Below, piece after piece: positions 37,756-47,464 of a stretch of DNA of 64,000 bases. Origin of the DNA: Farysia itapuensis (lineage: Eukaryota > Basidiomycota > Ustilaginomycetes > Ustilaginales > Ustilaginaceae); contig JALBYC010000008.1 of NCBI GenBank assembly GCA_023212645.1, positions 186,001-250,000 of the forward strand, written 5' to 3'. The notes under the pieces were generated by a model that was not told the DNA's origin, made no database searches, and was given only the letters and a program-made list of their open reading frames with translations. The position numbers were made by a program, and so were the translations under genes. The stretch's first letter is position 1, and each line of letters begins with the position of its first letter.

Positions 37756-38096
37756 CATCAATTGGCTGGGACCCGTGATGTTATGAAGAACTTGAAAGTT
37801 GTTGCTACCCTCTGCTGCGTTATGGACGGTTGAGCTTGGCTTTGTCTGGACGCAAGCGCTCAAGTAGCTACTACCAGACTGTTGTACGGTTGTACGGTTG
37901 TGTCAGAGGACAATAGCAATCTAGCACTGTCAATATTTGTACTTTGAGTCAATTGAGTCTTTGACATTTTTGGGACTCAGCCGCCAGATTGTGCGTTTGG
38001 GCCTCGCTTCCTGCACACCACTTGCTCCTTTCTATATCCAGAAAGCTACACGCAGATGCGCTGAAGGCACCGTCTGACTGACGTCAGCGTCACATC
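37756..38096. promoter_or_regulatory. Upstream region of the inositol phosphatase gene
   Basis: 341 bp without a gene. A direct repeat TTGTACGG-TTGTACGG occurs near 37881-37898, and a TCTATATCC element lies about 65 bp before the start codon. Nothing else is seen. Confidence 0.35.
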
Positions 38097-41000
38097 ATGG
38101 CAGATCAACAGGAGGCAGACGAGTTTGGTGCCCTGCCTGGCGGTGTCTCGAACCTGCGCTCGAGGTTTGAGCAGATGTCCAAGTCGGAAAGCAGCCGGCC
38201 GAGCAACAGCAAGTCTCTTAATGCCACACATACCTTTGGTCAGCCTCAAAAGGGTCTCGTCCTCGGCCAAAGCGGGTCCAAGAACGATACTGCCAAGCAG
38301 GGCACAAGCTCGACGCTACCATCCAAACCCAAGGGTCCGCATCAGCCGAGTCAGGCTGTCACTATAGCATCTATCTCCGGTCAGCATAGCTCCAACGATA
38401 CATCGGGCAAGCCAACACTGCAGGTCATATCGGCAGCCAGTAGCGCCAATAGCTCCACCACTGACCTCACAAAGCATGTTGAGTCAAAGTCTGCGGCCAA
38501 GCCGACGCACGGCAAACGTGCTGCAGATCAAAAGTCGCCCAACCTGCCGTCGTCCAAATTTGGAGAAGAAGGTCCTGCATTGCGCTCGTCCAAGGCACAG
38601 CTGCAAAGAGAATCGGCGTCGGGCTCAGCATCGGCTTCGGCGTCTGATAGCGAGGGATTCTTCGTCAAAGTGCCACCGCCAAGGCCGCCCAAGCCGACAG
38701 CCCACGGAATCCATATTCTCGACCAGGCAGACCTCGAGCGTCTGGCGCACGAACCGTCTGCACCAAGAGTCTCCTTGCTCAGCGGTATGTTTGGCTCTAG
38801 CAAAGCTCCTCACAAGTCAAGTCCCAGCAACAGCTCTCTGTCACCTGGCCGTCTGAACACGAGCCAGCATTTTCTCAAACACTCGCGTTCAAATGAACAA
38901 TTGTCACCCACCTCGTCGATGGACACGGGCTCGATACCTTTGCGAAGATCTCCGCCCTTGGTTCCACCACGACCTGCCAAAGGCTCTCAGCCCTCTGGCT
39001 CTGGCTCACTCAACGTAGACGCTGAGATACAGATAGATGAGCCGGAGGCTGTGCTGAGCTCTTCAGCTTTGGCACCTCCGCCTTTGCCGTCAAGAGGAGT
39101 AGACTATCAGACAGAGATGCGCAGGCGAAGCTTGAGCGCTTCCAAGAGTACTGGTTCACTTCCACTCTTGAGTGCGTTTGGGTCAATCGAAGGCACAGAC
39201 ACACCGCCGCTCCCAATCCGACAAGCACCGACAGTAAGCATATCTCCTGTTCCGTCACCAGGAACAGCTTCCCCGCTACCTCCGCCACCCCAGCGCGCAG
39301 GACCTGCTGCTTCCTCTGTACACAGAGCGAACACGGTCGCTTCAAAAGCAAAGTCTCAACCTTTGCGGATCCCGACACATTCAAGAACTCTCGTGCCAGA
39401 CGAGCTGGATCATGGAACTCCTCTGCAGCCACCTCCCACTCGTGTTGCTCCGAGTTCATCTCTCAGTCTCAGTCGCACCTCTCCCTCGTCCTTCAGACGC
39501 CAGAGTGACAGCTCAGATGATGACGACGAGGGTGATCTGCCAGCCGTCTTGAATCACGCCTCTATCAAGACACCGCTGGGACTGCGAAGGCCCAATGCTA
39601 CTGCAGAAATGATGTCATCTGGCGGACTGCCCGACACTTCGCATGCCAATCGCCGAGCTCCCGTCTTCAGCCCCGACTGCAGCACGTCCTCCAAACAGGC
39701 CTTTCAGTGTTTCGCAGTGTGCGGTCTGACAGTAGTGACAGGCAGCGGCGACAAGGTCAAGGTATATCGCGTCGGAGAGTCAGCGACAGGTGCGGGTGAG
39801 AAATTGTGCACAGTGGGCGAGCATCTGTCGAAAGAGGTTAAGCTTACCGCTCTAGAGTTTCGACCGCCCAACCACGGCATTTCCCCAGCTCCAGCGATGG
39901 GACGACGCTCGCACGGCGAGACCGCGGACGAAGGCAGATATCTATGGTGCGGCACCAAAGACGGGCACATATGGGAGCTGGACGTCACCGAAGCCCAAGT
40001 CATCTACTCGCGTCAGAACGTACACACGGCAGCCATTCAGCTGCTCAAGCGAGTCGGCACCAAAATGCTTAGTCTGGATGAGAGCGGGAAGATCTCAATC
40101 TGGCTGCCTGCTGCAGATCCTGACCCGGCAATTGCTGGCCTTCGCCTTTCAAATCAGCCTATCACGCAGCGAATTGCGTTCGAAAAGGGCTCGTACGCGT
40201 GTGTCCTCGGACAGCAGCTGTGGGTTGCGACTGGGCCATCTGTTCAGAGAAATGCAAAAGACTATGCTGGCAGCAAAGGTCCACGCATACGAATCTACAA
40301 CCCCTTCGCGGACGACAAGCCTTTCAATGCTACCTCGAAAGCGGTCTCCATTCCCGCCGATATGGCTGAGGGTGTTGGCGTTGTGACTGGAGGAACTCTG
40401 ATTCCGTCCCGTCCGGATCGGGTGTACTTCGGTCACGACTCGGGACATGTCTCTATTTGGTCACGACAGACGTACGAGTGTCTAAGCGTGCGCAAGCTTG
40501 GTCCACACGGTCTGACGGCCGTTGCTGGAGTCATCAAATATCTGTGGGCAGCGACAAGAGCTGGAACTATTGCAGTGTTTGACACAGAAAGTACTCCCTG
40601 GCAGGCGCTCAAAATCTGGACTGCGCACAAAGAGCCCGTCACTGCGATCAAAGTTGATGAGCATGGGATCGAAAAAGTCGGCCGTCTGCAAGTTGCGTCC
40701 GGTGGACTTGACGCTTCCGTCCACCTGTGGGATGGCACACTGTCCTTTGACTGGCTTCAGTTTGAGGAGTCGAAACGCGAAGCCGAGTACTGTACGTACC
40801 GGAGCATCAAGACGCTCAACGTCACATTCAATGTCGACGCAGCCTCTCCTGCTGACCTGGAAACGTCGGCGGAGAACATGGATGTCTTCCCGTCTTTACT
40901 TCGCAACGCTTGTCAAGTAGGCTCTGACGCTGTGGCGGCAGACAGACCGCCCGATATCATCGTGTTTGGATTTCAAGAGCTTATTGATCTCGACAGCAAA

Positions 41001-41966
41001 AAGCTCACTGCCAAAAGTTTGCTGTTGGGTGGCGGCAAGAAGAAAGCCAACGACCTCGGGGACCGAGTTTCGAGACAGTACAGAGCGTGGTACGACAAGT
41101 TGATTCAGATCGTCCGATTCGCCATGCCCCCTACCTGCGGCTACCTACTGGTGCAATCTGAATCGCTAGTGGGGCTTTTCACCTGCGTCTTTGTCAAACA
41201 GTCTGAATTTCGGCATGTTCGCGAGCTGGCCATCAGCACAGTCAAGACGGGCATGGGAGGGCGGTACGGCAACAAAGGCGCCGTTATCGCGCGGATGGTG
41301 ATACAAGATACCAGTCTCGTCTTTGTCAATTGCCACTTGGCCGCTGGCCAGAAACAGGTCAAACAACGCAATGCGGACATAGCCGACATCTTGGAGTACT
41401 CGACTGTCTTCAACGACGCGCATGCGGATCCCGCGGCCTACGTCGGCGGCGGGGACGGAAGCATGATTCTCGATCACGAAGCATGTTTCTGGTCGGGCGA
41501 CTTGAACTATCGTATCGACATGTCGCGCGAAGCAGTACTGACGACGCTCTACTCGAGAAAGTTAACACCGCTACTGGAGCAGGATCAGCTGAGGAAAGAG
41601 CTCAAGCTCAACCCCGCTTTCCGATTGAAAGCCTTTTCCGAGGCGGCCATTGCGTTTCTGCCCACATACAAGTACGATCGCGGCACGCACGAATGGGACA
41701 CGTCGGAAAAGACGCGAATCCCGGCATGGTGCGACCGGATTCTCTTCAAAACTCACCATGCCGACCGCACAAAGTGTCTCGACTACCGACGCTGGGAGAC
41801 CACCATCTCGGACCACCGCCCCGTCTCGGCCCTGTTTGAAGTGCAGATCAAGGCGGCAGATCATGCAAAGCGCGGCACAGTCCAAGACCAACTCAAAGTC
41901 CGTTGGAAAGACCTTGAAAAGGGCATCCTTGCAAACGCCGTACACTTCTATTCCGACCCCCAATAA
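38097..41966 (+). CDS. Inositol polyphosphate 5-phosphatase with a beta-propeller
   Basis: 1289 residues in one exon. Residues 1-520 are Ser/Pro-rich with many PPxPP and SP motifs. About 520-890 is a WD40-like beta-propeller (repeats ending in LWCGTKDGHIWELD, YFGHDSGHVSIWS, VASGGLDASVHLWDG). About 905-1265 is the 5-phosphatase (IPPc) domain: FGFQELIDLDSKK, NKGAVIARM, FVNCHLAAGQ, FWSGDLNYRID, RIPAWCDRILF and ISDHRPVSALF, which together supply the Mg2+ and catalytic residues of this DNase I-like fold. It removes the 5-phosphate from phosphoinositides or soluble inositol phosphates. The propeller-plus-IPPc layout is like plant 5PTases and unlike yeast Inp51-53, which have a Sac1 domain. It converges with the Nudix gene with 63 bp between stops. 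Confidence 0.92.
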   Translation: MADQQEADEFGALPGGVSNLRSRFEQMSKSESSRPSNSKSLNATHTFGQPQKGLVLGQSGSKNDTAKQGTSSTLPSKPKGPHQPSQAVTIASISGQHSSNDTSGKPTLQVISAASSANSSTTDLTKHVESKSAAKPTHGKRAADQKSPNLPSSKFGEEGPALRSSKAQLQRESASGSASASASDSEGFFVKVPPPRPPKPTAHGIHILDQADLERLAHEPSAPRVSLLSGMFGSSKAPHKSSPSNSSLSPGRLNTSQHFLKHSRSNEQLSPTSSMDTGSIPLRRSPPLVPPRPAKGSQPSGSGSLNVDAEIQIDEPEAVLSSSALAPPPLPSRGVDYQTEMRRRSLSASKSTGSLPLLSAFGSIEGTDTPPLPIRQAPTVSISPVPSPGTASPLPPPPQRAGPAASSVHRANTVASKAKSQPLRIPTHSRTLVPDELDHGTPLQPPPTRVAPSSSLSLSRTSPSSFRRQSDSSDDDDEGDLPAVLNHASIKTPLGLRRPNATAEMMSSGGLPDTSHANRRAPVFSPDCSTSSKQAFQCFAVCGLTVVTGSGDKVKVYRVGESATGAGEKLCTVGEHLSKEVKLTALEFRPPNHGISPAPAMGRRSHGETADEGRYLWCGTKDGHIWELDVTEAQVIYSRQNVHTAAIQLLKRVGTKMLSLDESGKISIWLPAADPDPAIAGLRLSNQPITQRIAFEKGSYACVLGQQLWVATGPSVQRNAKDYAGSKGPRIRIYNPFADDKPFNATSKAVSIPADMAEGVGVVTGGTLIPSRPDRVYFGHDSGHVSIWSRQTYECLSVRKLGPHGLTAVAGVIKYLWAATRAGTIAVFDTESTPWQALKIWTAHKEPVTAIKVDEHGIEKVGRLQVASGGLDASVHLWDGTLSFDWLQFEESKREAEYCTYRSIKTLNVTFNVDAASPADLETSAENMDVFPSLLRNACQVGSDAVAADRPPDIIVFGFQELIDLDSKKLTAKSLLLGGGKKKANDLGDRVSRQYRAWYDKLIQIVRFAMPPTCGYLLVQSESLVGLFTCVFVKQSEFRHVRELAISTVKTGMGGRYGNKGAVIARMVIQDTSLVFVNCHLAAGQKQVKQRNADIADILEYSTVFNDAHADPAAYVGGGDGSMILDHEACFWSGDLNYRIDMSREAVLTTLYSRKLTPLLEQDQLRKELKLNPAFRLKAFSEAAIAFLPTYKYDRGTHEWDTSEKTRIPAWCDRILFKTHHADRTKCLDYRRWETTISDHRPVSALFEVQIKAADHAKRGTVQDQLKVRWKDLEKGILANAVHFYSDPQ

Positions 41967-42029
41967 TGTCAGACGTGTCTAGAATGTAGATAGAACGCAT
42001 CACTTGAACAATTTGTGACTGTCCCGCGG

Positions 42030-43676
42030 CTATAGCTTTGAATTGCGATCGGCGTCGTTGGCGGCAAGCATGAGACCGATCTGAAAGTCGCGCAGGTTTC
42101 CGAGATTTTTGCGGACAGCGCCGCGGACTGTCATGCCTCCGCCGTGTTCAGGTGCCCGCGGCGAGACGTAAAGTCTGTTGAGAGCCTTTTCGCTGTCCTT
42201 TGCCCTCGTTGCCTGCTCTGAAGCAGGAATGGGCGCGGTCGCTTCAGCCGCAGGAGAATGAATGGCGCTGGCACCATCCGAGGACGTTGGAAGGTGGATG
42301 CCCTGCTTGGCCCTCGCCTTTTGAGAGGGGGATGATTGCCAGTCGCCCGGCAAGACTAGGGGGAAAACAAAGCTGTCTTCACTTTGCTCCTTTGTCGAGC
42401 CGAGAGATCGGACGTCAACCATGGACCCAAGCTTGGGATACGCACGCGGTTCCACTGCCGTGACGGGCTGCGACACGTCCTTCCTCTCCCACGAATACTC
42501 TTTGAGGCGCAAACCTCGATTCTCTTCTTCGACTGGCGTCACACGGTACTCGGCTTCGGGCGAAGAAGGCGCCGTGTCATCAGACGGATCAAAGATGAGA
42601 GGTTGGATTCGCAAGCCGTCGCTTGACGAGGCGCTAAAGGCCGCTTCGAGATCCGCAAGAATGTAGAACTGCGGTGGGAAGAGAGAGATCTGGTCGGTGA
42701 TGCCGAGCTGCATAATCTCTTGCGGCGTGCCGAGACGCAACGACAATGTTTCGGATCCATCAGCAGATAGCTGCAGCGTCTTGTCCGAGCCAAATGCATC
42801 CGTGGTGTCGAGAATTGTGATGAAAAAGTGAGCGTCGAAGCGCTTAGCCGGCCGAACGACTCCTCGCGGAGTGATCCAGTTGGAATGATGCGTCAGTGGT
42901 GCTAGAGTCGGCAACGCCGATGCTCCCGTTCCCACTGTATTGTCGAGTCCAAGTTTGGCGGACACTTGACGGAGAAAGGGGACAAAGTCAATCGCGTTGT
43001 GATGCACATCGTTGCGGACCTTGTTCCAATCTTTTGCCGAAAAGCCAGCCTCCTGGTGGCCGACAGCCCGACAGAACGCGAGTCCATTCTTGATTGGGTT
43101 TCCCGATGGCAGTAGGAGCAAGCCAGTCTCTTCGAACGTCTCCCGCAAAGCACACAGTTTGAGTGCTTGCATGTACCCTTCTTTGCCCTGACTAGCAGCG
43201 GTTTTTGACGATGTACTCATAGCAGCATCAATAGCTGCTTCATCTTCCGGATCCAGTGCTCCCCCTGGGAAAACGACTGCAGAACGAAAGCTTGATCCGT
43301 CTCGGGCTGAGCGCTGTACCATAAGTGTTTCGTATTGAACGCTGCCTTGCGCATCCTTGGAGGACCGGGGGCAGAGAACGACAAGCGTGGCCGAAGGGAT
43401 CGGAGTCATAGGTTCACCCTTTGCCCCCGTCTTGTGATCCGTCACGCGCTGTCTTCCTCTTGGCTTGGACGGCTTCCATGCCTCGCCCTCGGACGATGAT
43501 GCAGCCATACTGACAATGTGCCTTTGAAAACAAACGTGCTGGTAGAGAGGCTTGATGTGACTGCCAAGACGGGCTGGTCGAAACGTGCACGATGGAGCTT
43601 GTCGGAACAGGCGGACGCTCGACCTAAGCATTCCACGTGTGATTGTAGAGTGACGGGTAGCTACAACAGCTTGCAT
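42030..43676 (-). CDS. Nudix hydrolase, NUDT19/NUDT7-like, with peroxisomal signal SKL
   Basis: 548 residues from the first ATG (43676); the frame further upstream has no ATG. The Nudix region begins near residue 93 (SATLVVLCPRSS) and shows VVFPGGALDPEDEAA, then ALRETFEETGLLL; the REXXEE core is intact but separated from GG by a ~25-residue insertion, as in NUDT19 proteins. These hydrolyse CoA and acyl-CoA to phosphopantetheine products. The C-terminus is ...RNSKL, a canonical PTS1. The N-terminal ~56 residues are Arg/Ser-rich and free of acidic residues, like a mitochondrial presequence; Met at 43508 would give a form without it. Dual targeting by alternative starts is therefore possible (inference). 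Ser-rich insertions follow the domain. Confidence 0.85.
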   Translation of the reverse strand: MQAVVATRHSTITRGMLRSSVRLFRQAPSCTFRPARLGSHIKPLYQHVCFQRHIVSMAASSSEGEAWKPSKPRGRQRVTDHKTGAKGEPMTPIPSATLVVLCPRSSKDAQGSVQYETLMVQRSARDGSSFRSAVVFPGGALDPEDEAAIDAAMSTSSKTAASQGKEGYMQALKLCALRETFEETGLLLLPSGNPIKNGLAFCRAVGHQEAGFSAKDWNKVRNDVHHNAIDFVPFLRQVSAKLGLDNTVGTGASALPTLAPLTHHSNWITPRGVVRPAKRFDAHFFITILDTTDAFGSDKTLQLSADGSETLSLRLGTPQEIMQLGITDQISLFPPQFYILADLEAAFSASSSDGLRIQPLIFDPSDDTAPSSPEAEYRVTPVEEENRGLRLKEYSWERKDVSQPVTAVEPRAYPKLGSMVDVRSLGSTKEQSEDSFVFPLVLPGDWQSSPSQKARAKQGIHLPTSSDGASAIHSPAAEATAPIPASEQATRAKDSEKALNRLYVSPRAPEHGGGMTVRGAVRKNLGNLRDFQIGLMLAANDADRNSKL

Positions 43677-43891
43677 CAGCGTGCGGGGTAGCAAACTCGC
43701 TATTCCTGTCAATCACAGCCAAGCCGGTCGAATCGGCTAATCCGAACAACCGGTTTTTATTTGGCGAAACGCGAAATGCCAGACGAGCCTGCTCCGCTTC
43801 GTCCAACATGTCACACTCATGGCTCAGCGAACTATGGCGCAGTGTGTATGTTTGTGTGTAGAGCAACACCATCTCTGTGCCTTCTATCGAG

Positions 43892-45325
43892 ATGTCTGAT
43901 TGGACAACGACACTGAGCTACGCTGCTACTGATTTCCCACCAGACAGCGACGAAGGCAGCATCGACAACGATGACAGTCTGGTAAGCAACGCCGGCGTTT
44001 CTGTACTGGGCATGTAGGCTGAGGCGGAGTAGGATCAGATCATGGCTCAGGTAGACGAGTCCTCGGTGACCTTTACAGAAACACCATTGTGAGACACAGA
44101 CAGCTAGTTGCGTTTATGCACAATAGAATGCTTACTCTGTCTGCCCAGTACGATTGCTGCTCGTAATGCTCAATTGCGAAAACACAACGAAGCAACGTCG
44201 AAAGCAGCGAAGTCTGCGCAAGACTTGCAAAGGTGCTCTCCTTGTGTACCGAACTTGGCTCTTGCAGAGCGAGCAGAATCTCTGCCCGATGTCATCTCAA
44301 TCTCGTCTGACAGCGAAGACTCGCATGTTGCACAGATAGGTTCGGCATCCAGCGGAGACGCGAAACCAATACCTGGACATTCTGACATGGAAGCTAGCCC
44401 AGCACAGACCATGCTCGAGAGATTTCTGGAAGAGGATGCGCACATCTACTCCGTCACAAGCTACGATGTGCACTCCGATACTCTAACCGCATCTTTATCG
44501 TGGCAAACAAGTCCGGCTCTGACATTCGGAAACAGCTGCGAGCCTTCAGAGATCCCGACAGAACATAGCGTTTCCCATTCTAGCAGGCATTTTGGGCAAA
44601 CCTACGCTCCTGCACACTTTCGTCAGCCAGACAACTTCTCTCACACCGACCGTTCATCGGACTACCTTCCTGCGGAGCCTTATCGAGACAGTCAATCGAT
44701 TTACTATCCGCGTTCCAGAGACTATGGTCCCGGTGACTATCATCGTGGCTACCCATCTCGATTCAGAGCAGAGTCTCTAGAGAAGCTGCCATCCGATCCA
44801 AGGAAAGCAAAACAAAAAGCAGACGGTGAGTTGTCCCGACTCACGATACGTGCCTCAATGTAGTCGAGCTGACATAGTAGCCATAGCTGCACTATCAGCG
44901 TTGAGAAAGTACCGATATCTAGAGAAAAAGGAGAGGAAAGGTATGTGCACCATAGTGCGTAAATTGGAATGCCTCCTGATTGTCTGGCATCTTCTTCAGC
45001 TGCTGGTCCAGCGTCTTTCAGATATCGGGACGCTAGCCCGCAATCAGACTGGTCAACATTGAAAGCATCAAAGGCCCTCAAGGACGGTGCTGTGTCAATC
45101 ACAACAGCATCGCGACGCTCTTTACCCTCAGTCCGGCTACCGACGAAAGGGGCATCTGGGAAACCATCCTTCGCAGGACCGTTGTATCGGTCTCCTGGAA
45201 GCACGCCTGAACAGCGACGTCGGGCCATGCAATACCTCGAAGCCACTTCTACAACTCAAAACAGTATGATAGCCCCAGTGTCAGCTCCTCGGGAACACAA
45301 GGCAAGGCTGTTTCAACCAACGTGA
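43892..45325 (+). CDS. Five-exon unknown protein
   Basis: Proposed exons: 43892-43981, 44033-44088, 44149-44825, 44878-44940 and 45000-45325. They keep frame throughout and give about 403 residues. Introns are 51-60 nt with GTAAGC, GTGAGA, GTGAGT and GTATGT donors. The third intron ends in TAGTAG, so two acceptors three bases apart are possible. The protein has an acidic N-terminus (PDSDEGSIDNDD), a short helical stretch (TIAARNAQLRKHNEATSKAAK), an acidic SUMO-interaction-like motif (VISISSDSED), a Tyr/Arg/His-rich middle, a Lys-rich helix (ALRKYRYLEKKERK) and a basic Pro/Ser tail. Family not recognised. The motif VISISSDSED hints at a nuclear protein. It is divergent from the Nudix gene (215 bp). 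Confidence 0.6.
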
Positions 45326-45410
45326 CATGTCAATACCCCAACAAACACTAATTCACAGCATAAAGACGAGTTGAAAGCGGCTGCTGTGCGAACTGGAGAA
45401 AACTTTGTGT

Positions 45411-46370
45411 TCAAACGAGGTAGCCAAAGCCAAAAGCAATGACTGCGAGACCGGTACCAGCCAGGGCAAAGAAAGTTGCAGGAGCTTGAGCTTCAGCGCC
45501 ACTGGATGTTGTGGTGTGACTGTATACGCAAAATTGCATGGAAAAGAACGTGCCAAATGTCAATGACCAGACGGCAAGATACGATGGTGGGGAGCAGGGC
45601 TGGAACATACGTTGCAGAAGAATTCGTTCCGTTGCTCTTGCCTGCGGAGGTAACAGGGGCAGGAGGAGAGGACTTGACTGGGGAGTCGGCTGAGAACAAG
45701 TCATGTCAGTCAAAGAGCAGCAGGAAATCAGCGGGGATTGACTTACGTTTGGCGGTAGAGTTGGTGGAACCAATATTAAGGGACGAACCGCTCATAGGGG
45801 TAGAAGCGCTGCTGGAACCAGCCGTGTTGGTCGCGTTCGAAGAGAGAGGAGCCGAGGCCGGCTGTACCACGGCTGCTGGAGCCGGAGCAGCAGGAGCTGG
45901 AGCGGAGGTCGAGGTGGTGGAAGAAGAGCCAGCTGCTGCAGCCGACGTACCCTCTTTCAGACACGACTGATCGCCGCCCTTGAGAACAGTAATGGTGTTA
46001 CTGTAGTTCTTGATGCCAGTGTCGTCCGAGATGGACAGAGTGACAGCCGTGTCCTCGGGCAGGTTGGGAATCCATTTAATGCCACCAGTGCTGGCGTCTT
46101 GAGGATCAAACGCTACAAGCGGCGTGGCAGAAATTTGCTTGTCCGGAAGAATGCTCACATAGGCTGATATATTCGCACCAAGGTCAGTGAAAGCTCTGTT
46201 AACGTGATCTAAGCCAACAACTTACTTTTACCGATAGCACCTGACCAGCCCAGCAATACAGGCTGACACTGGATAAGGGAGGCAGGTGTGTTGATGATTG
46301 GGCCTTGTGCAGCAGCGAGCTGTGCTGTGACAACAGCCCCGCCGATCAGGAATGAGATTGTCTTCAACAT
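45411..46370 (-). CDS. Secreted GPI-anchored Ser/Thr-rich protein, Kre9/Knh1-like domain
   Basis: Four exons: 46226-46370, 45747-46163, 45611-45689 and 45411-45519. Introns of 62, 57 and 91 nt keep the frame and give 249 residues. A signal peptide (MLKTISFLIGGAVVTAQLAAA) is followed by the domain typical of basidiomycete wall proteins: INTPASLIQCQPVLLGWSG, SILPDKQISATPLV, LPEDTAVTLSISDDTG and GGDQSCL, with two Cys that may pair. Then comes a Ser/Thr/Ala/Pro-rich stalk, likely O-glycosylated, and a C-terminal hydrophobic segment (FFALAGTGLAVIAFGFGYLV) after a small-residue site, the pattern for GPI attachment. Kre9/Knh1 relatives are linked to beta-1,6-glucan, but enzymatic activity is not claimed. 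Confidence 0.83.
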
Positions 46371-46427
46371 CACGATAAGCGCAAAAGAAGGGGACACAAA
46401 CTTGACAGAGGTGATGGAAGAGCCACA

Positions 46428-46433
46428 TTTATA
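46428..46433 (-). promoter_or_regulatory. TATA box of the GPI-anchored protein gene
   Basis: TATAAA on the minus strand, 58 bp upstream of the ATG at 46370, the same spacing as the other TATA boxes found here. Confidence 0.55.
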
Positions 46434-47464
46434 GCAGACGAGCAGGAATTTGTGCACCTAGAAGCTGACAACAATACTTCATCTGCGGGTGGGACAAGAA
46501 ACCTCATTGCCTTGCACGAGAATCAGGGGTTTGCGCCCTCTGTACGAGTTCCTTCATTACGCCAAAACAGCAGCTGAGATTGACCACCTTACGGCATGTG
46601 TATGCTGTGATAGTCTCCAAAGCATACGATGTCACGATGCAACTTGCTGTTGTGCTATATATCGACATGCATCGAAAGACCGAATGACAACGACGCTCAT
46701 CTGCGAAACCAGTCTCGTGTTCCCTGCTGATATGCGGCGTGCTCGATCAGCTGCATAGCATAACGCGGTCATTGGCTCAACGCAGTGCTCGTGTCACTAG
46801 TCTTTGTAAAATGGGACGGTTTATACCATGCCCCGTCCCCGTGATCTGCGAGATCTGCAATGCGGCGTGTTTTCCGCGATCTGATATACAGGATGAGTCA
46901 AGATCGCAATTGATCGCAAGATCTGATACCGGACGTGTCAGATTGCAACCGAGCTCCCTGTCACGAAAAAAAATTGCGTACCGCGTATTCTGCGATCGGG
47001 AACGTGGGAATTCTGTTCCGGAAGTTCAGTTCAGCCTCGGGCTTGACGCCATCGACGTCTCCGCGGCGTCCGCTTGTCCATTTGTCATGACCTCTGTCCA
47101 AGGTGGCCGCGGCACTCTCACGCATCCGACAGCAATGACACACGTCCCCAATGCATCCTCTCCCCTGGCCCTGACTACGACGGTATTGTGACTGTAAAGA
47201 GGTGGCCCGTCGGGTGGCCCGTGGCTTTGACTCTTGGCAGGCGTGTTTAGCCGGACAAGTGCAATGACGAAAAGATCCGGAACTTTTGAATTGCGGATTT
47301 TGGTGAGTCAGAAATGTTTTTGGTGATTTGAGGACGCCGGTAATCTAGCTCCGTGGGATTTTTGGCTTACTGTGGCCCACTGCTATTGCTGAGTCTGGTT
47401 CCATCCCACCTTATCACCGTACCGTGATCACAGCTTGCACGTCTGCATCCCTATATCATCCACC
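46434..47464. other. Divergent intergenic region with repeated GATCTG-like words
   Basis: About 1 kb. Between 46840 and 47000 the words GATCTG, GATCGC and GATCTGATA recur, one copy sharing AAGATCTGATACCG with the SPT20 upstream region. A 150-codon frame at 46739-47191 shows no protein-like features. The last 80 bp are probably the leader of the Sec14-like gene (CTATATCATCCACC just before the ATG). Confidence 0.45.

Noticed and set aside
46739..47191. 150-codon frame in the divergent gap near 47 kb
   Set aside because: No protein-like pattern and lies among repeated GATC words; more likely regulatory DNA.
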